Shown: positions 1 to 7,155 of the stretch, one piece after another | Layout: the number at the start of each line of letters is the position of its first letter | How positions within the stretch are numbered: position 1 is the first letter of the stretch | Source: an uncultured Oscillospiraceae bacterium | GTDB taxonomy: Bacteria; Bacillota; Clostridia; Oscillospirales; Oscillospiraceae | DNA: 60,199 bases | Assembly (NCBI GenBank): GCA_910589085.1 | Contig: CAJUSG010000008.1 | Coordinates: forward strand, 1,378-61,576 | Direction of reading: 5' to 3' | The notes under the pieces: model-generated | What the model was told of the DNA's origin: nothing | Database searches by the model: none | The model's input: only the letters and a program-made list of their open reading frames with translations | Translations under genes and position numbers: made by a program

Positions 1-48
1 GCCTCTGCGGCATATTTTCATCAAATAATACAGATCGGAGTTATTTTT

Positions 49-168
49 ATGGATTCTTCCGCCCTCGCCCTCAACACCTGGGACGAGGAGGGCGAGGCCC
101 ACTTGATGCTCCCCGTCAACGACGGCTGTGACGGCGCAGAGCCCGACCCGGAGTCCATGTACTTTTGA
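49..168 (+). CDS. Small acidic ORF or 3' end of a truncated upstream gene
   Basis: A 39-codon frame starts at ATG 49 after a possible ribosome site (CGGAG, about 35-39) and stops 10 bases before the MurE-like start. The product is acidic, rich in Asp and Glu, with one Trp and one Cys, and I recognise no domain. The same frame is open back to base 1, so this may equally be the C-terminus of a gene that begins outside the window. The tight spacing to the next gene suggests co-transcription. The choice between a free small protein and a gene tail cannot be made from this window. Confidence 0.35.
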   Translation: MDSSALALNTWDEEGEAHLMLPVNDGCDGAEPDPESMYF

Positions 169-178
169 GGTGCTTTTT

Positions 179-2119
179 ATGAGACAACCCCTTAACGACT
201 ACATCGCCCTGCTGGAGGAGCGAAATCTGCTGGCCGCCCCGGTTCCGGCGGAGCTGGACCGGTCCGCCCCGGTGGAGCTGGTGTCCTACGACTCCCGGGA
301 GGTGGTGCCCGGCGCCCTGTTTCTGTGCAAGGGGGCCCACTTCAGGGTGGAATTTTTAAAAATGGCCCGAGACCGGGGGGCCATTGCCTATGTGAGCCAG
401 CGCCCCTACCCGGAGGTGGACCTGCCCTGCGTCCAGGTGTCCGACATGCGGCTGACCATCGCCCCCCTGGCCGACCTGTTTTACGGCCACCCCTCCGGCA
501 GGCTGAAGGTCATCGCCCTGACGGGCACCAAGGGCAAGACCACCACCGCCTACTATCTGAAATCCATCCTGGACGCCTGCATGGCGGAGGCCGGGGGGGT
601 GGAGTGCGGCCTGATCTCCTCCATCGAGACCTGCGACGGGGTAGAGCGCTTCGAGTCCCACATCACCACCCCGGAGCCCCTGGAGCTCCAGCGCCACCTG
701 GCCCACGCGGTCCGGTCGGGCATGGAGTACCTGGTGATGGAGGCCTCCAGCCAGGCGCTGAAGTACCACCGCACACTGTGCGCCGACTTTGCCGCCGCCG
801 TCTTTCTCAACATCGGCGCCGACCATATCTCTCCCATCGAGCACCCGGATTTTGAGGACTATTTCACCTCCAAGCTGCGGATCTTCCGGCAGGGGGCGGT
901 CAACTGCGTCAACCTGGACTGTGACCACGCCGGCCGGGTACTGGCGGCGGCCCGGGCGGCGGGCCGTCCGCTGTATACCTTCTCCCGGCGGGACGACCAG
1001 GCGGATGTCTACGCCTCCCAGGTGCGCAAGCGCGGGGAGGACATCCTGTTTCAGGTCCGCACCCGTCGGTACACCCGGGAGTTCCGGCTGACCATGCCGG
1101 GGCTGTTCAACGTGGAAAACGCCCTGGCGGCCATCGCCGTGTGCGAGGGGCTGCAAATTCCCCAGCGGCACATCTACGCGGGTCTGGAGCGGGCCCGGGT
1201 CCCCGGCCGGATGGAGGTCTACTCCAGCGCCGACGGGACGGTAACCGCCATTGTGGACTTCGCCCACAACCGCATGTCCTTCGAGAGCCTGTGCCGCTCC
1301 GCCCGGGAGGAGTACCCGGGCCGGCGGCTGGTCTCGGTCTTCGGCAGCGTGGGGGACAAGGCCCTGGACCGCCGGAAGGACCTGGGGGAGATCGGCGGCC
1401 GGTATTCCGACCTGGTATACGTCACCGAGGACGACAGCGGCGAAGAGGACACCCTGTCCATCTGCCGGGAGATCGCCTCCTATGTGGAGGAGCAGGGCTG
1501 TCCCTGCGCCATCCAGCTCAACCGGGGCGAGGCCATCCGCCAGGCGGTCCTGGGCTGCCGGGAGCCCACCATACTCCTCGTGGCGGGCAAAGGGGACGAG
1601 ACCTACCAGAAGCGGGGCGACGAATATGTGGAGACCCCCACCGATGCGGAATATGTCCAGAGCTTTCTGCGGGAGTACGACGGGGCCCGGGGGCTGGACA
1701 GCCTGGTCAAGGTCCGCGGTCTGCTGGACCTTCTGCCCGCCCTGAAGCAATACCGGGGAAAGAGGGCGGCGGTCTGGAGCCCCCTCACCGGAGAGGACCT
1801 GCGCCAGGATGCCGACGCTCTGCGGACGGTGGGCATGGAGGTGGACCTGACCGGGCCGGGGGAGGCCGACTATCTGGTGTGCCTCGTCCCGGCGGGGGAG
1901 CTGGGCGCCCCGGGTCCGGGCCCCATGGACGTCAGGCGCGCGGAGGAGCTGCTGGCCTCCGGCGGATTCTCCGGGGCGCTGGTCCCCCTGCTGGAGCGCT
2001 GTCTGTCCGCCCTCCGCGCCGGCGCGGAGGAGGCCGCCCTTCTGGACGGCGGCGCGGAGCACGCTCTTCTGCGCTATTTTCTGGACCAGCCGGTGCCGGG
2101 AATCATCATCACAAGATAG
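179..2119 (+). CDS. murE: MurE-like UDP-N-acetylmuramyl-peptide ligase with ArgB-like C-terminal extension
   Basis: This is a Mur ligase, which adds the third amino acid of the peptidoglycan stem peptide in the cytoplasm using ATP. The start at 179 follows GAGGTG; the frame is open upstream to 128 without a ribosome site. The P-loop TGTKGKTTT lies near residue 115 and a DFAHN segment replaces the usual DYAHTPD. The diaminopimelate motif DNPR is absent; the equivalent region reads TEDDSGEED, so a lysine-type or other substrate is possible. The ligase ends near residue 505, the usual family length. Residues 507-646 are extra and resemble both ends of N-acetylglutamate kinase: LLDLLPALKQYRGK matches its N-terminus, and ASGGFSGALVPLLERCLSAL followed by LLDGGAEHALL matches its C-terminal part. 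The central kinase region is missing. Confidence 0.85.
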   Translation: MRQPLNDYIALLEERNLLAAPVPAELDRSAPVELVSYDSREVVPGALFLCKGAHFRVEFLKMARDRGAIAYVSQRPYPEVDLPCVQVSDMRLTIAPLADLFYGHPSGRLKVIALTGTKGKTTTAYYLKSILDACMAEAGGVECGLISSIETCDGVERFESHITTPEPLELQRHLAHAVRSGMEYLVMEASSQALKYHRTLCADFAAAVFLNIGADHISPIEHPDFEDYFTSKLRIFRQGAVNCVNLDCDHAGRVLAAARAAGRPLYTFSRRDDQADVYASQVRKRGEDILFQVRTRRYTREFRLTMPGLFNVENALAAIAVCEGLQIPQRHIYAGLERARVPGRMEVYSSADGTVTAIVDFAHNRMSFESLCRSAREEYPGRRLVSVFGSVGDKALDRRKDLGEIGGRYSDLVYVTEDDSGEEDTLSICREIASYVEEQGCPCAIQLNRGEAIRQAVLGCREPTILLVAGKGDETYQKRGDEYVETPTDAEYVQSFLREYDGARGLDSLVKVRGLLDLLPALKQYRGKRAAVWSPLTGEDLRQDADALRTVGMEVDLTGPGEADYLVCLVPAGELGAPGPGPMDVRRAEELLASGGFSGALVPLLERCLSALRAGAEEAALLDGGAEHALLRYFLDQPVPGIIITR

Positions 2120-2133
2120 CGGAAAAGGATGGC

Positions 2134-2304
2134 TTATTCAGCCATCCTTTTTTCATACTTTTTCAGAAGGTCCTCCACCGCTTCGTCCAGAAGACGCGTT
2201 TTGGGGACCCTGGTTTTCTTTGAAAGCTCATTAAATGGCTCCACTAACTCATTTGCCAGAGAAGAAATTAATTTTGTTCTGTTTACAAGATTTGTTCCAG
2301 CCAT
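2134..2304 (-). CDS. Ribbon-helix-helix (CopG/Arc-like) transcriptional regulator
   Basis: A 56-residue protein starts at ATG 2304 behind AGAGGTGAG. It begins MAGTNLVNRTKLISSLANEL and continues with a strand and two helices typical of ribbon-helix-helix DNA-binding proteins (basic strand, then VPKTRLLDEAVEDLLKKY). It is divergent from the Cys-rich gene at 2439. The 134-base gap holds two copies of a 17-base site, one per orientation, each built on a palindrome of the form ACTATATAGT. One copy (2320-2336) lies just upstream of this gene and the other (2402-2418) sits in the promoter of the divergent gene. Autoregulation and control of the neighbour are inferred. The fold call rests on pattern only. 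Confidence 0.7.
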   Translation of the reverse strand: MAGTNLVNRTKLISSLANELVEPFNELSKKTRVPKTRLLDEAVEDLLKKYEKRMAE

Positions 2305-2319
2305 ATGCTCACCTCTTAT

Positions 2320-2336
2320 GCACTATATAGTTACTA
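2320..2336 (-). promoter_or_regulatory. Predicted operator copy 1 for the ribbon-helix-helix regulator
   Basis: On the minus strand this reads TAGTAACTATATAGTGC, containing the perfect palindrome ACTATATAGT. It matches the second copy at 2402-2418 in 14 of 17 positions but in opposite orientation. It lies 16 bases upstream of the regulator start. Confidence 0.55.
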
Positions 2337-2392
2337 TTATGATGCAATTAGGTTACCACTAAAAAAATTTTTCGTCAATTCCTCACCACGTA

Positions 2393-2426
2393 TTGACTTA
2401 GTAGTGACTATGTAGTACCCTATTAG
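2393..2426 (+). promoter_or_regulatory. Promoter with operator copy 2 for the Cys-rich small gene
   Basis: A -35 element TTGACT (2393-2398) is followed by TAGTGACTATGTAGTAC (2402-2418), the second copy of the regulator site. The -10 element is poor (TACCCT at 2416, or TATTAG at 2421). A repressor bound here would cover the spacer. This is a reading of the sequence; no binding is known. Confidence 0.5.
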
Positions 2427-2438
2427 GGGGTGGTAATA

Positions 2439-2621
2439 ATGGAAGACAAACACATCTGTCAAACTTGTAAGCATTTTCGCCAGCACTATGTGAAATGGGG
2501 CGAAGACCGGTATCGGGAATGTGGTTCCGGGCACTGTGTCTATCCCCGGCGCAAACCCAGATATAACGACACAAAGGCATGCCGGTACTATATATCAAAA
2601 GAAACTCAGGATATTTGTTGA
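2439..2621 (+). CDS. Small Cys-rich, probably zinc-binding protein
   Basis: A 60-residue protein starts at ATG 2439, about eight bases after a GGGGG ribosome site; the earlier GTG at 2430 would overlap that site. Five cysteines occur as CQTC near the N-terminus, then CGSGHC and a final C before RYYI, a pattern that suggests a structural zinc site. Aromatic and basic residues are frequent. It is divergent from the ribbon-helix-helix regulator and lies behind its second operator, so it is probably the regulated target. I do not recognise a named family with a known function. Confidence 0.6.
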   Translation: MEDKHICQTCKHFRQHYVKWGEDRYRECGSGHCVYPRRKPRYNDTKACRYYISKETQDIC

Positions 2622-2685
2622 CCCCTCGGTTCTCTGTTGCCACAGATTGGGTAATTGTTGGGCAGCACAACAAGTTAAAATATGA

Positions 2686-2711
2686 CCGGCGGGGCAAGCC
2701 ACCCCCGCCGG
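2686..2711 (-). terminator. Rho-independent terminator after pth
   Basis: Arms CCGGCGGGG and CCCCGCCGG (2686-2694 and 2703-2711) enclose an eight-base loop. On the minus strand the stem is followed by a short T-rich stretch. It lies just past the pth stop codon. Confidence 0.6.
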
Positions 2712-2717
2712 CCGCTA

Positions 2718-3311
2718 TTATCCATTAAATTTCCCCATACCCCGGTCGATACCCTGGGCCAGGATGCACTCGATGGCGTCGGCGGCCCGTTTGACGGCGG
2801 CGTCGATGGCCTTTTTATCCTCCCCCACGAATTTCCCCAGCACCCAGTCGGCCATGTCGTAATCGGGGTGAGGCTTCTCGCCCACCCCCACCCGCAGTCT
2901 GGGGAACTGGTCGGTGCCCAGGTGCTGAATGATATTTTTCAGCCCGTTGTGCCCCCCTGCGGAGCCCTTCACCCGGATGCGCAGCCGGCCCACGGGCAGG
3001 GCAGTGTCGTCGGACACCACCAGCACGTGGTCGGGGGGAATTTTGTAAAAATCCACCGCCTGGCGCACCGCCTCTCCGGAGAGGTTCATATAGGTGACGG
3101 GCTTCATCACCAGCACCTTTTCCCCGGAAATGGCCAGGACATTGGTCAGCGCCTTAAATCTCAGCCGCTGGATAGGCTTTCCCTGGCGCTCCGCCACCTC
3201 GTCGGCCACCATAAAGCCCACATTGTGCCGGGTATTCACATACTTATCCCCGGGATTGCCCAGGCAGACCAGCAGCCAGCCGACGCCCCCGGCATCCGTT
3301 TTGAAAAACAT
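2718..3311 (-). CDS. pth: Peptidyl-tRNA hydrolase
   Basis: Pth releases peptides from peptidyl-tRNA that has dropped off the ribosome. The protein of 197 residues has the family signatures LVCLGNPGDKYVNTRHNVGF near the N-terminus, with the catalytic His in TRHN, then MNLSGEAV, and SAGGHNGLKNI about two thirds along. A GTG at 3320 lies inside the ribosome site GAGGTG, so ATG 3311 is the better start. About ten residues precede the usual family start. It follows prs on the same strand, a common Bacillota order. A strong terminator-like hairpin sits between the two genes and ends 12 bases before this start. Confidence 0.93.
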   Translation of the reverse strand: MFFKTDAGGVGWLLVCLGNPGDKYVNTRHNVGFMVADEVAERQGKPIQRLRFKALTNVLAISGEKVLVMKPVTYMNLSGEAVRQAVDFYKIPPDHVLVVSDDTALPVGRLRIRVKGSAGGHNGLKNIIQHLGTDQFPRLRVGVGEKPHPDYDMADWVLGKFVGEDKKAIDAAVKRAADAIECILAQGIDRGMGKFNG

Positions 3312-3323
3312 GGCATTCACCTC

Positions 3324-3351
3324 AAAAAACAGGGCGGGCCAAGGCCCGCCC
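3324..3351 (-). terminator. Intrinsic terminator or attenuator between prs and pth
   Basis: A perfect stem GGGCGGGCC / GGCCCGCCC (3332-3340 and 3343-3351) with a two-base gap is followed on the minus strand by six T residues (plus-strand A run 3324-3329). The T run abuts the pth ribosome site. There is no room for a separate promoter between it and pth, so partial read-through from prs is implied. Confidence 0.75.
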
Positions 3352-3365
3352 CGCCGGATCGCGCT

Positions 3366-4349
3366 TTACAGGAACAGGGGAGACACGGAGGTCTCCATAT
3401 AGATGTGGCTGATGGCCTCAGCGAAGAGGTGGGCCACAGAGATGTAGCGGATTTTGCTGCAATTCACCTCGGGCTTGGTGGGGATGGTGTTGAGGAAGAC
3501 CACCTCGTCCAGCACGCTGTCCTGAATCCGCTGGATGGCTGGGCCGGAGAGCACGCCGTGGGAGGCGCAGGCGGTAACGTCCTTTGCCCCGCCGATCTCC
3601 ACCAGCGCCTTGGCGGCGTGGCACAGGGAGCCGCCGGTGTCCACCATGTCGTCCAGCAGGATGACCCGCTTGCCCTCCACGTCGCCGATGATGTTCATGA
3701 CCTCGGAGGAGTTGGCCTTCTGTCGGCGCTTGTCCACAATGGCCAAAGGCATGTTCAGCTTCTGGGCGAAGGCCCGGGCCCGGGCCACCGAGCCCACATC
3801 GGGGGAGACCACCATGGTGTTCTCCCGGTCGTCCTTAAACTTGCGGTTAAAGTAGTCCACAAAGATGGGGGAGCCCAGCAGATTGTCCACCGGGATATCA
3901 AAGAAGCCCTGGATTTGGTTGGCGTGGAGGTCCATGGTCAGTACCCGGTCGGCGCCAGCGGTGGTAATCAGGTTGGCCACCAGCTTGGCGGAGATGGGGT
4001 CACGGGGCTTGGTCTTCCGGTCCTGGCGTGCGTAGCCGAAATAGGGGATCACGGCGGTGATCCGCCCGGCGGAGGCCCGTTTCAGGGCGTCCAGCATAAT
4101 CAGCAGCTCCATCAGCGCATCGTTGACGGTGCCCGCCTTCTCGTCCTTGACGAAGGAGCAGGTGGACTGGACCACAAACACGTCGGAGCCCCGGACCGTC
4201 TCATAGATAGAGGCGTAATTCTCCCCGTCGGAGAAAGCCCCCACCTCCGAGTTGCCCAGCGGGATTCCCAGCTCCTTGCAGATATCCTTGGCCAGCCCCG
4301 GGTTTGAGTTGCCTGTAATAACCTTGATGTCCTTCCCATGTGCAATCAT
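3366..4349 (-). CDS. prs: Ribose-phosphate pyrophosphokinase (PRPP synthetase)
   Basis: The enzyme makes phosphoribosyl pyrophosphate from ribose 5-phosphate and ATP, for nucleotide, histidine and tryptophan synthesis. The 327-residue length is normal. Visible motifs are IPYFGYARQDRK, MDLHANQIQGFF (the divalent cation site) and VILLDDMVDTGGS, the PRPP-binding loop near residue 220. The start MIAHGKDIKV fits the family. It is followed by pth after a hairpin, and preceded on the same strand by a GlmU-type acetyltransferase, as in the common glmU-prs-pth order of Bacillota. Confidence 0.95.
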   Translation of the reverse strand: MIAHGKDIKVITGNSNPGLAKDICKELGIPLGNSEVGAFSDGENYASIYETVRGSDVFVVQSTCSFVKDEKAGTVNDALMELLIMLDALKRASAGRITAVIPYFGYARQDRKTKPRDPISAKLVANLITTAGADRVLTMDLHANQIQGFFDIPVDNLLGSPIFVDYFNRKFKDDRENTMVVSPDVGSVARARAFAQKLNMPLAIVDKRRQKANSSEVMNIIGDVEGKRVILLDDMVDTGGSLCHAAKALVEIGGAKDVTACASHGVLSGPAIQRIQDSVLDEVVFLNTIPTKPEVNCSKIRYISVAHLFAEAISHIYMETSVSPLFL

Positions 4350-4423
4350 TTGCTATATCCTCCCGTTTTTTCTATCGGCCCGCGGCCGTTTTTCTCTCGG
4401 TTCCCTTCCGTGCTTCCCTTTTC

Positions 4424-5107
4424 TCACTTTTTCCCTTTTTTCCGGCGGTTCTCCTCCGCCCAGCCCTCCTTGACCTCCTGGCGGGCCCGGCCGATGGCCA
4501 TAGCGTCCTCCGGGATGTCCTCCGTCACCGTGGTACCCGCCGCGATGAAGGAGCCGTCCCCCACCGTCACCGGGGGGATGAAATTGGTGTTGCACCCCAC
4601 AAACACGCGGCTGCCGATGGTGGTGCGGTGCTTTTTAAAGCCGTCATAGTTGCAGGTGATGGTGCCGCAGCCGAAGTTGCAGCCCTCGCCCACGTCGCTG
4701 TCCCCCACATAGGTCAGGTGGGCCATCTTGGTGCCCCGGCCCAGATTACAGTTTTTCAGCTGGACAAAGGCCCCGATCTTGGACCCCGCCCCCACCACGC
4801 AGCCGGGGCGGATGTGGGTGTAGGGGCCGATCTGGCAGTCCCTCTCAATGGTGCTCTCCTCGCACTGGGAGGCGTTGATGGTGCAGCCCTCCTCCACCGT
4901 GCAGTCGGTGAGCATCACCTGGGGGCCGATGCAGCAGTCCGGACCGATGACCGTCCTCCCCCGGAGGATGGTGCCGGGCAGGAGCAGGGTGCCCGCCCCC
5001 ACGGTGACCTCATCCTCCACATAGACCGCCGCCGGGTCCATCATCAGCACGCCGGCCTGGAGCAGCTGTTCCCGCTTGGCCTGAAGCGGGGCAGAATAAT
5101 CGTTCAT
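4424..5107 (-). CDS. GlmU-type left-handed beta-helix acetyltransferase lacking the uridyltransferase domain
   Basis: ATG 5107 follows a strong GAGGAGGAG site, giving 227 residues against about 455 for full GlmU. The product matches only the C-terminal half: repeated hexapeptides (VTVGAGTLLLPGTIL and following), then NCNLGRGTKMAHLTYVGDSD with the catalytic His and the adjacent Tyr, and CNYDG. This half acetylates glucosamine 1-phosphate in UDP-GlcNAc synthesis. The N-terminal pyrophosphorylase is absent: upstream is a promoter, a terminator and an HD-domain gene. The Lys/Arg-rich tail (RRKKGKK) is unremarkable. It occupies the glmU position next to prs. A separate uridyltransferase elsewhere in the genome is expected. 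Confidence 0.85.
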   Translation of the reverse strand: MNDYSAPLQAKREQLLQAGVLMMDPAAVYVEDEVTVGAGTLLLPGTILRGRTVIGPDCCIGPQVMLTDCTVEEGCTINASQCEESTIERDCQIGPYTHIRPGCVVGAGSKIGAFVQLKNCNLGRGTKMAHLTYVGDSDVGEGCNFGCGTITCNYDGFKKHRTTIGSRVFVGCNTNFIPPVTVGDGSFIAAGTTVTEDIPEDAMAIGRARQEVKEGWAEENRRKKGKK

Positions 5108-5144
5108 CGCTCTCCTCCTCAAAATAACATACCGTTCCACAGGC

Positions 5145-5173
5145 ATTATAACACACATTTTTCCATTTTTCCA
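5145..5173 (-). promoter_or_regulatory. Promoter of the GlmU-type acetyltransferase
   Basis: On the minus strand TGGAAA (5168-5173) and a perfect TATAAT (5145-5150) are separated by 17 bases. The gene starts 38 bases downstream of the -10 element. Confidence 0.7.
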
Positions 5174-5240
5174 CCATTCGGGAATATTTTTCAAAAAGGC
5201 AAGAAAATCTGTCTTCCGCCCGAAAACACCCAAAGCTGAC

Positions 5241-5275
5241 AAAAACCGCCCTCCGTTTTCCGGGAGGGCGGTTTT
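5241..5275. terminator. Bidirectional-looking terminator after the HD-domain gene
   Basis: Stem CCGCCCTCC / GGAGGGCGG (5246-5254 and 5263-5271) is flanked by A5 on one side and T4 on the other. It lies eight bases beyond the stop of the minus-strand HD gene and isolates it from the acetyltransferase gene. Confidence 0.8.
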
Positions 5276-5283
5276 ATCCTTGG

Positions 5284-5793
5284 TCACACGGCGGGAATCA
5301 GCGGACGCACCCCAAGCCGCTCCCGGAGCCGGGAGGGCCGGCAGACCCGGGACATCTCCAGCCCGGCGCAGATGGTGTCCACCAGATCCACCATCCAGGC
5401 CTCCAGCGAGCGGGGCAGAGCGCCCCCCAGGGGCCACATGTGGGAGAGGATGATGTTCCGCTCCTTCTCGCTCAGCGAGGTAATCGCGGCGGCGTTCCGG
5501 GCGGCGAACCGGGGATGATCGAAGCACTGGTTTCCGGGGTGTGCGGACCTGTCCTTGGAGTCATAGAGATACAGGTCGTGGAGCAGGGCGCCCCGGACAG
5601 CGGCGCGCACATCCATATGGAGCATCCGCGCCACCCGATAGGTGCTGAAGGCCACAAAGAGGGAGTGGTCCAGGGTGGTCACCGGACCGTGGTGCTTCCA
5701 CCGGCCCATCATCCGCACCTGCTCGGAGTCCAGCAGCTCTCTGGTCAGCTCAACAAATTCCCGTTCCCGCAGCTTCCGGCTCAAACAGCTCAT
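5284..5793 (-). CDS. HD-domain phosphohydrolase family protein
   Basis: The 169-residue protein has metal-binding HD features: DHSLFVAFSTYRVARML, then ALLHDLYLYD with the paired His-Asp, then a later His (SHMWPL) and Asp (MVDLVDTICAG). Substrate is unknown; family members hydrolyse phosphate esters, often of nucleotides. ATG 5793 is chosen because AGGAAAGGA precedes it; the in-frame ATG at 5814 lies upstream of that site. The gene stands alone with a terminator behind it. Confidence 0.75.
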   Translation of the reverse strand: MSCLSRKLREREFVELTRELLDSEQVRMMGRWKHHGPVTTLDHSLFVAFSTYRVARMLHMDVRAAVRGALLHDLYLYDSKDRSAHPGNQCFDHPRFAARNAAAITSLSEKERNIILSHMWPLGGALPRSLEAWMVDLVDTICAGLEMSRVCRPSRLRERLGVRPLIPAV

Positions 5794-5897
5794 TGGAATC
5801 AGTCCTTTCCTCATAATTACAGGGTCTCCCCCGCGTCATTTCCATGCCCATCATACACTATCTTTCTCAAAATGTCATCTGAGAAATTTTTACAATT

Positions 5898-7145
5898 TTA
5901 CCGGGTCTGTCCCTGGCCTTTTATCACAAATTTGAAGGAACACAGCTCTCCCAGGCCCAAAGGCCCTCTTGCGTGCAGCTTTTGGGTAGAAATTCCCATC
6001 TCGCAGCCCAGGCCGAACTCCCCCCCGTCGGTGAAGCGGGTGGAGGCGTTCCAGTAGACGGCGGCGCTGTCCACCCGGGTCAGGAAGGCGTGGGCCGCTC
6101 TCTCGTCGCCGGTGACAATGGCCTCGGAGTGGCCGGTGGAGTGGGCGGCGATGTGGCCCACAGCCTCCTCCAGGCTGTCCACCACCTTGACGGCCAGGAT
6201 GTAGTCCAGAAACTCGGTGTCGAAGTCGGTGGGGCCGGCGGGGGTGCCGTCGATGATCTTGGCCGCTTCCGGGTCCAGCCGCAGCTGGACCGGGTGGCCG
6301 AAGCGGTTGTGCTCCAGCCGGTCCTTCAGCTTGGGCAGAAACTCCCTGGCCACCTCCCGGTGGACCAGGCAGACCTCGGCGGCGTTGCACACGCTGGGCC
6401 GGGAGCATTTGGCGTTTTCCACAATATCCAGGGCCATGTCCAGGTCGGCGTAGGCGTCCACATAGACGTGGCAGATGCCGGTGCCCGTCTCCAGCACGGG
6501 GACGGCGGCGTTGTCCACACAGGCCCGGATCAGCCCCGCGCCCCCCCGGGGGATAAGCAGGTCCACCAGTCCCCGGGCGGCCATCAGCTCATTGGCTGAG
6601 GTCCGGGAGGTGTCCTCCACCAGCTGGAGCACATCGGGGGACAGTCCGGCGGCGGCCAGCCCCTCCCGGAGGGCGTCGGTAATGGCGGCGGCGGACCGGT
6701 GGGCCTCCTTGCCCCCCCGCAGGACGCAGGCCGACCCCGCCTTCAGGGCCAGGGCGGCGGCATCGCTGGTGACGTTGGGCCGGGACTCGTAGATAATGGC
6801 GATCACCCCCATAGGGACGGCGGTCTTCTCGATCACCAGCCCGTTGGGCCGCTCCACCCGGCTGAGGACGGCCCCCACCGGGTCGGGCAGCTCGGCCACC
6901 TCCCGCAGTCCGGCGGCCATGCCGGAGATTCGGTCGGGGCTGAGGGCCAGCCGGTCCAGCATCACCTCGGAGATGGTCCTCCGGGCCGCCTCCAGGTCCA
7001 GGCGGTTGGCGGCCAGAATGTCGCCGCTGTGCTCCTCCAGGGCCTTGGCCATAGCCAGCAAAGCCCGGTTTTTGGCGGCGGTGTCCGCCGCGGCAATATC
7101 CCATTTGGCCGCTCTGGCCCTTTGGAGCAGTTCCTGTGTTGTCAT
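5898..7145 (-). CDS. proA: Glutamate-5-semialdehyde dehydrogenase (gamma-glutamyl phosphate reductase)
   Basis: ProA reduces gamma-glutamyl phosphate with NADPH, the second step of proline synthesis from glutamate. The 415-residue length is standard. ATG 7145 follows TTGAGGTGA; the open frame upstream lacks a site. Visible are IYESRPNVTSDAAALALKAG, a catalytic Cys region CSRPSVCNAAE, and a C-terminal VYWNASTRFTDGGEFGLGCE followed by GISTQ. It is the last gene of proC-proB-macrodomain-proA on this strand, ten bases after the macrodomain gene. Confidence 0.95.
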   Translation of the reverse strand: MTTQELLQRARAAKWDIAAADTAAKNRALLAMAKALEEHSGDILAANRLDLEAARRTISEVMLDRLALSPDRISGMAAGLREVAELPDPVGAVLSRVERPNGLVIEKTAVPMGVIAIIYESRPNVTSDAAALALKAGSACVLRGGKEAHRSAAAITDALREGLAAAGLSPDVLQLVEDTSRTSANELMAARGLVDLLIPRGGAGLIRACVDNAAVPVLETGTGICHVYVDAYADLDMALDIVENAKCSRPSVCNAAEVCLVHREVAREFLPKLKDRLEHNRFGHPVQLRLDPEAAKIIDGTPAGPTDFDTEFLDYILAVKVVDSLEEAVGHIAAHSTGHSEAIVTGDERAAHAFLTRVDSAAVYWNASTRFTDGGEFGLGCEMGISTQKLHARGPLGLGELCSFKFVIKGQGQTR

Positions 7146-7155
7146 ATCTGTCACC

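Noticed and set aside
356..2062. A 568-codon open frame on the minus strand opposite the MurE-like gene
   Set aside because: Long antisense frames are expected at this GC content. Its translation is rich in Gly, Ala, Pro, His and Val without a domain, and there is a clear family match on the other strand.
4424..5527. A longer GlmU-type protein starting at 5527
   Set aside because: The extension overlaps the HD-domain gene, crosses a terminator and a promoter, and has no pyrophosphorylase motif. The strong ribosome site at 5107 defines the start.
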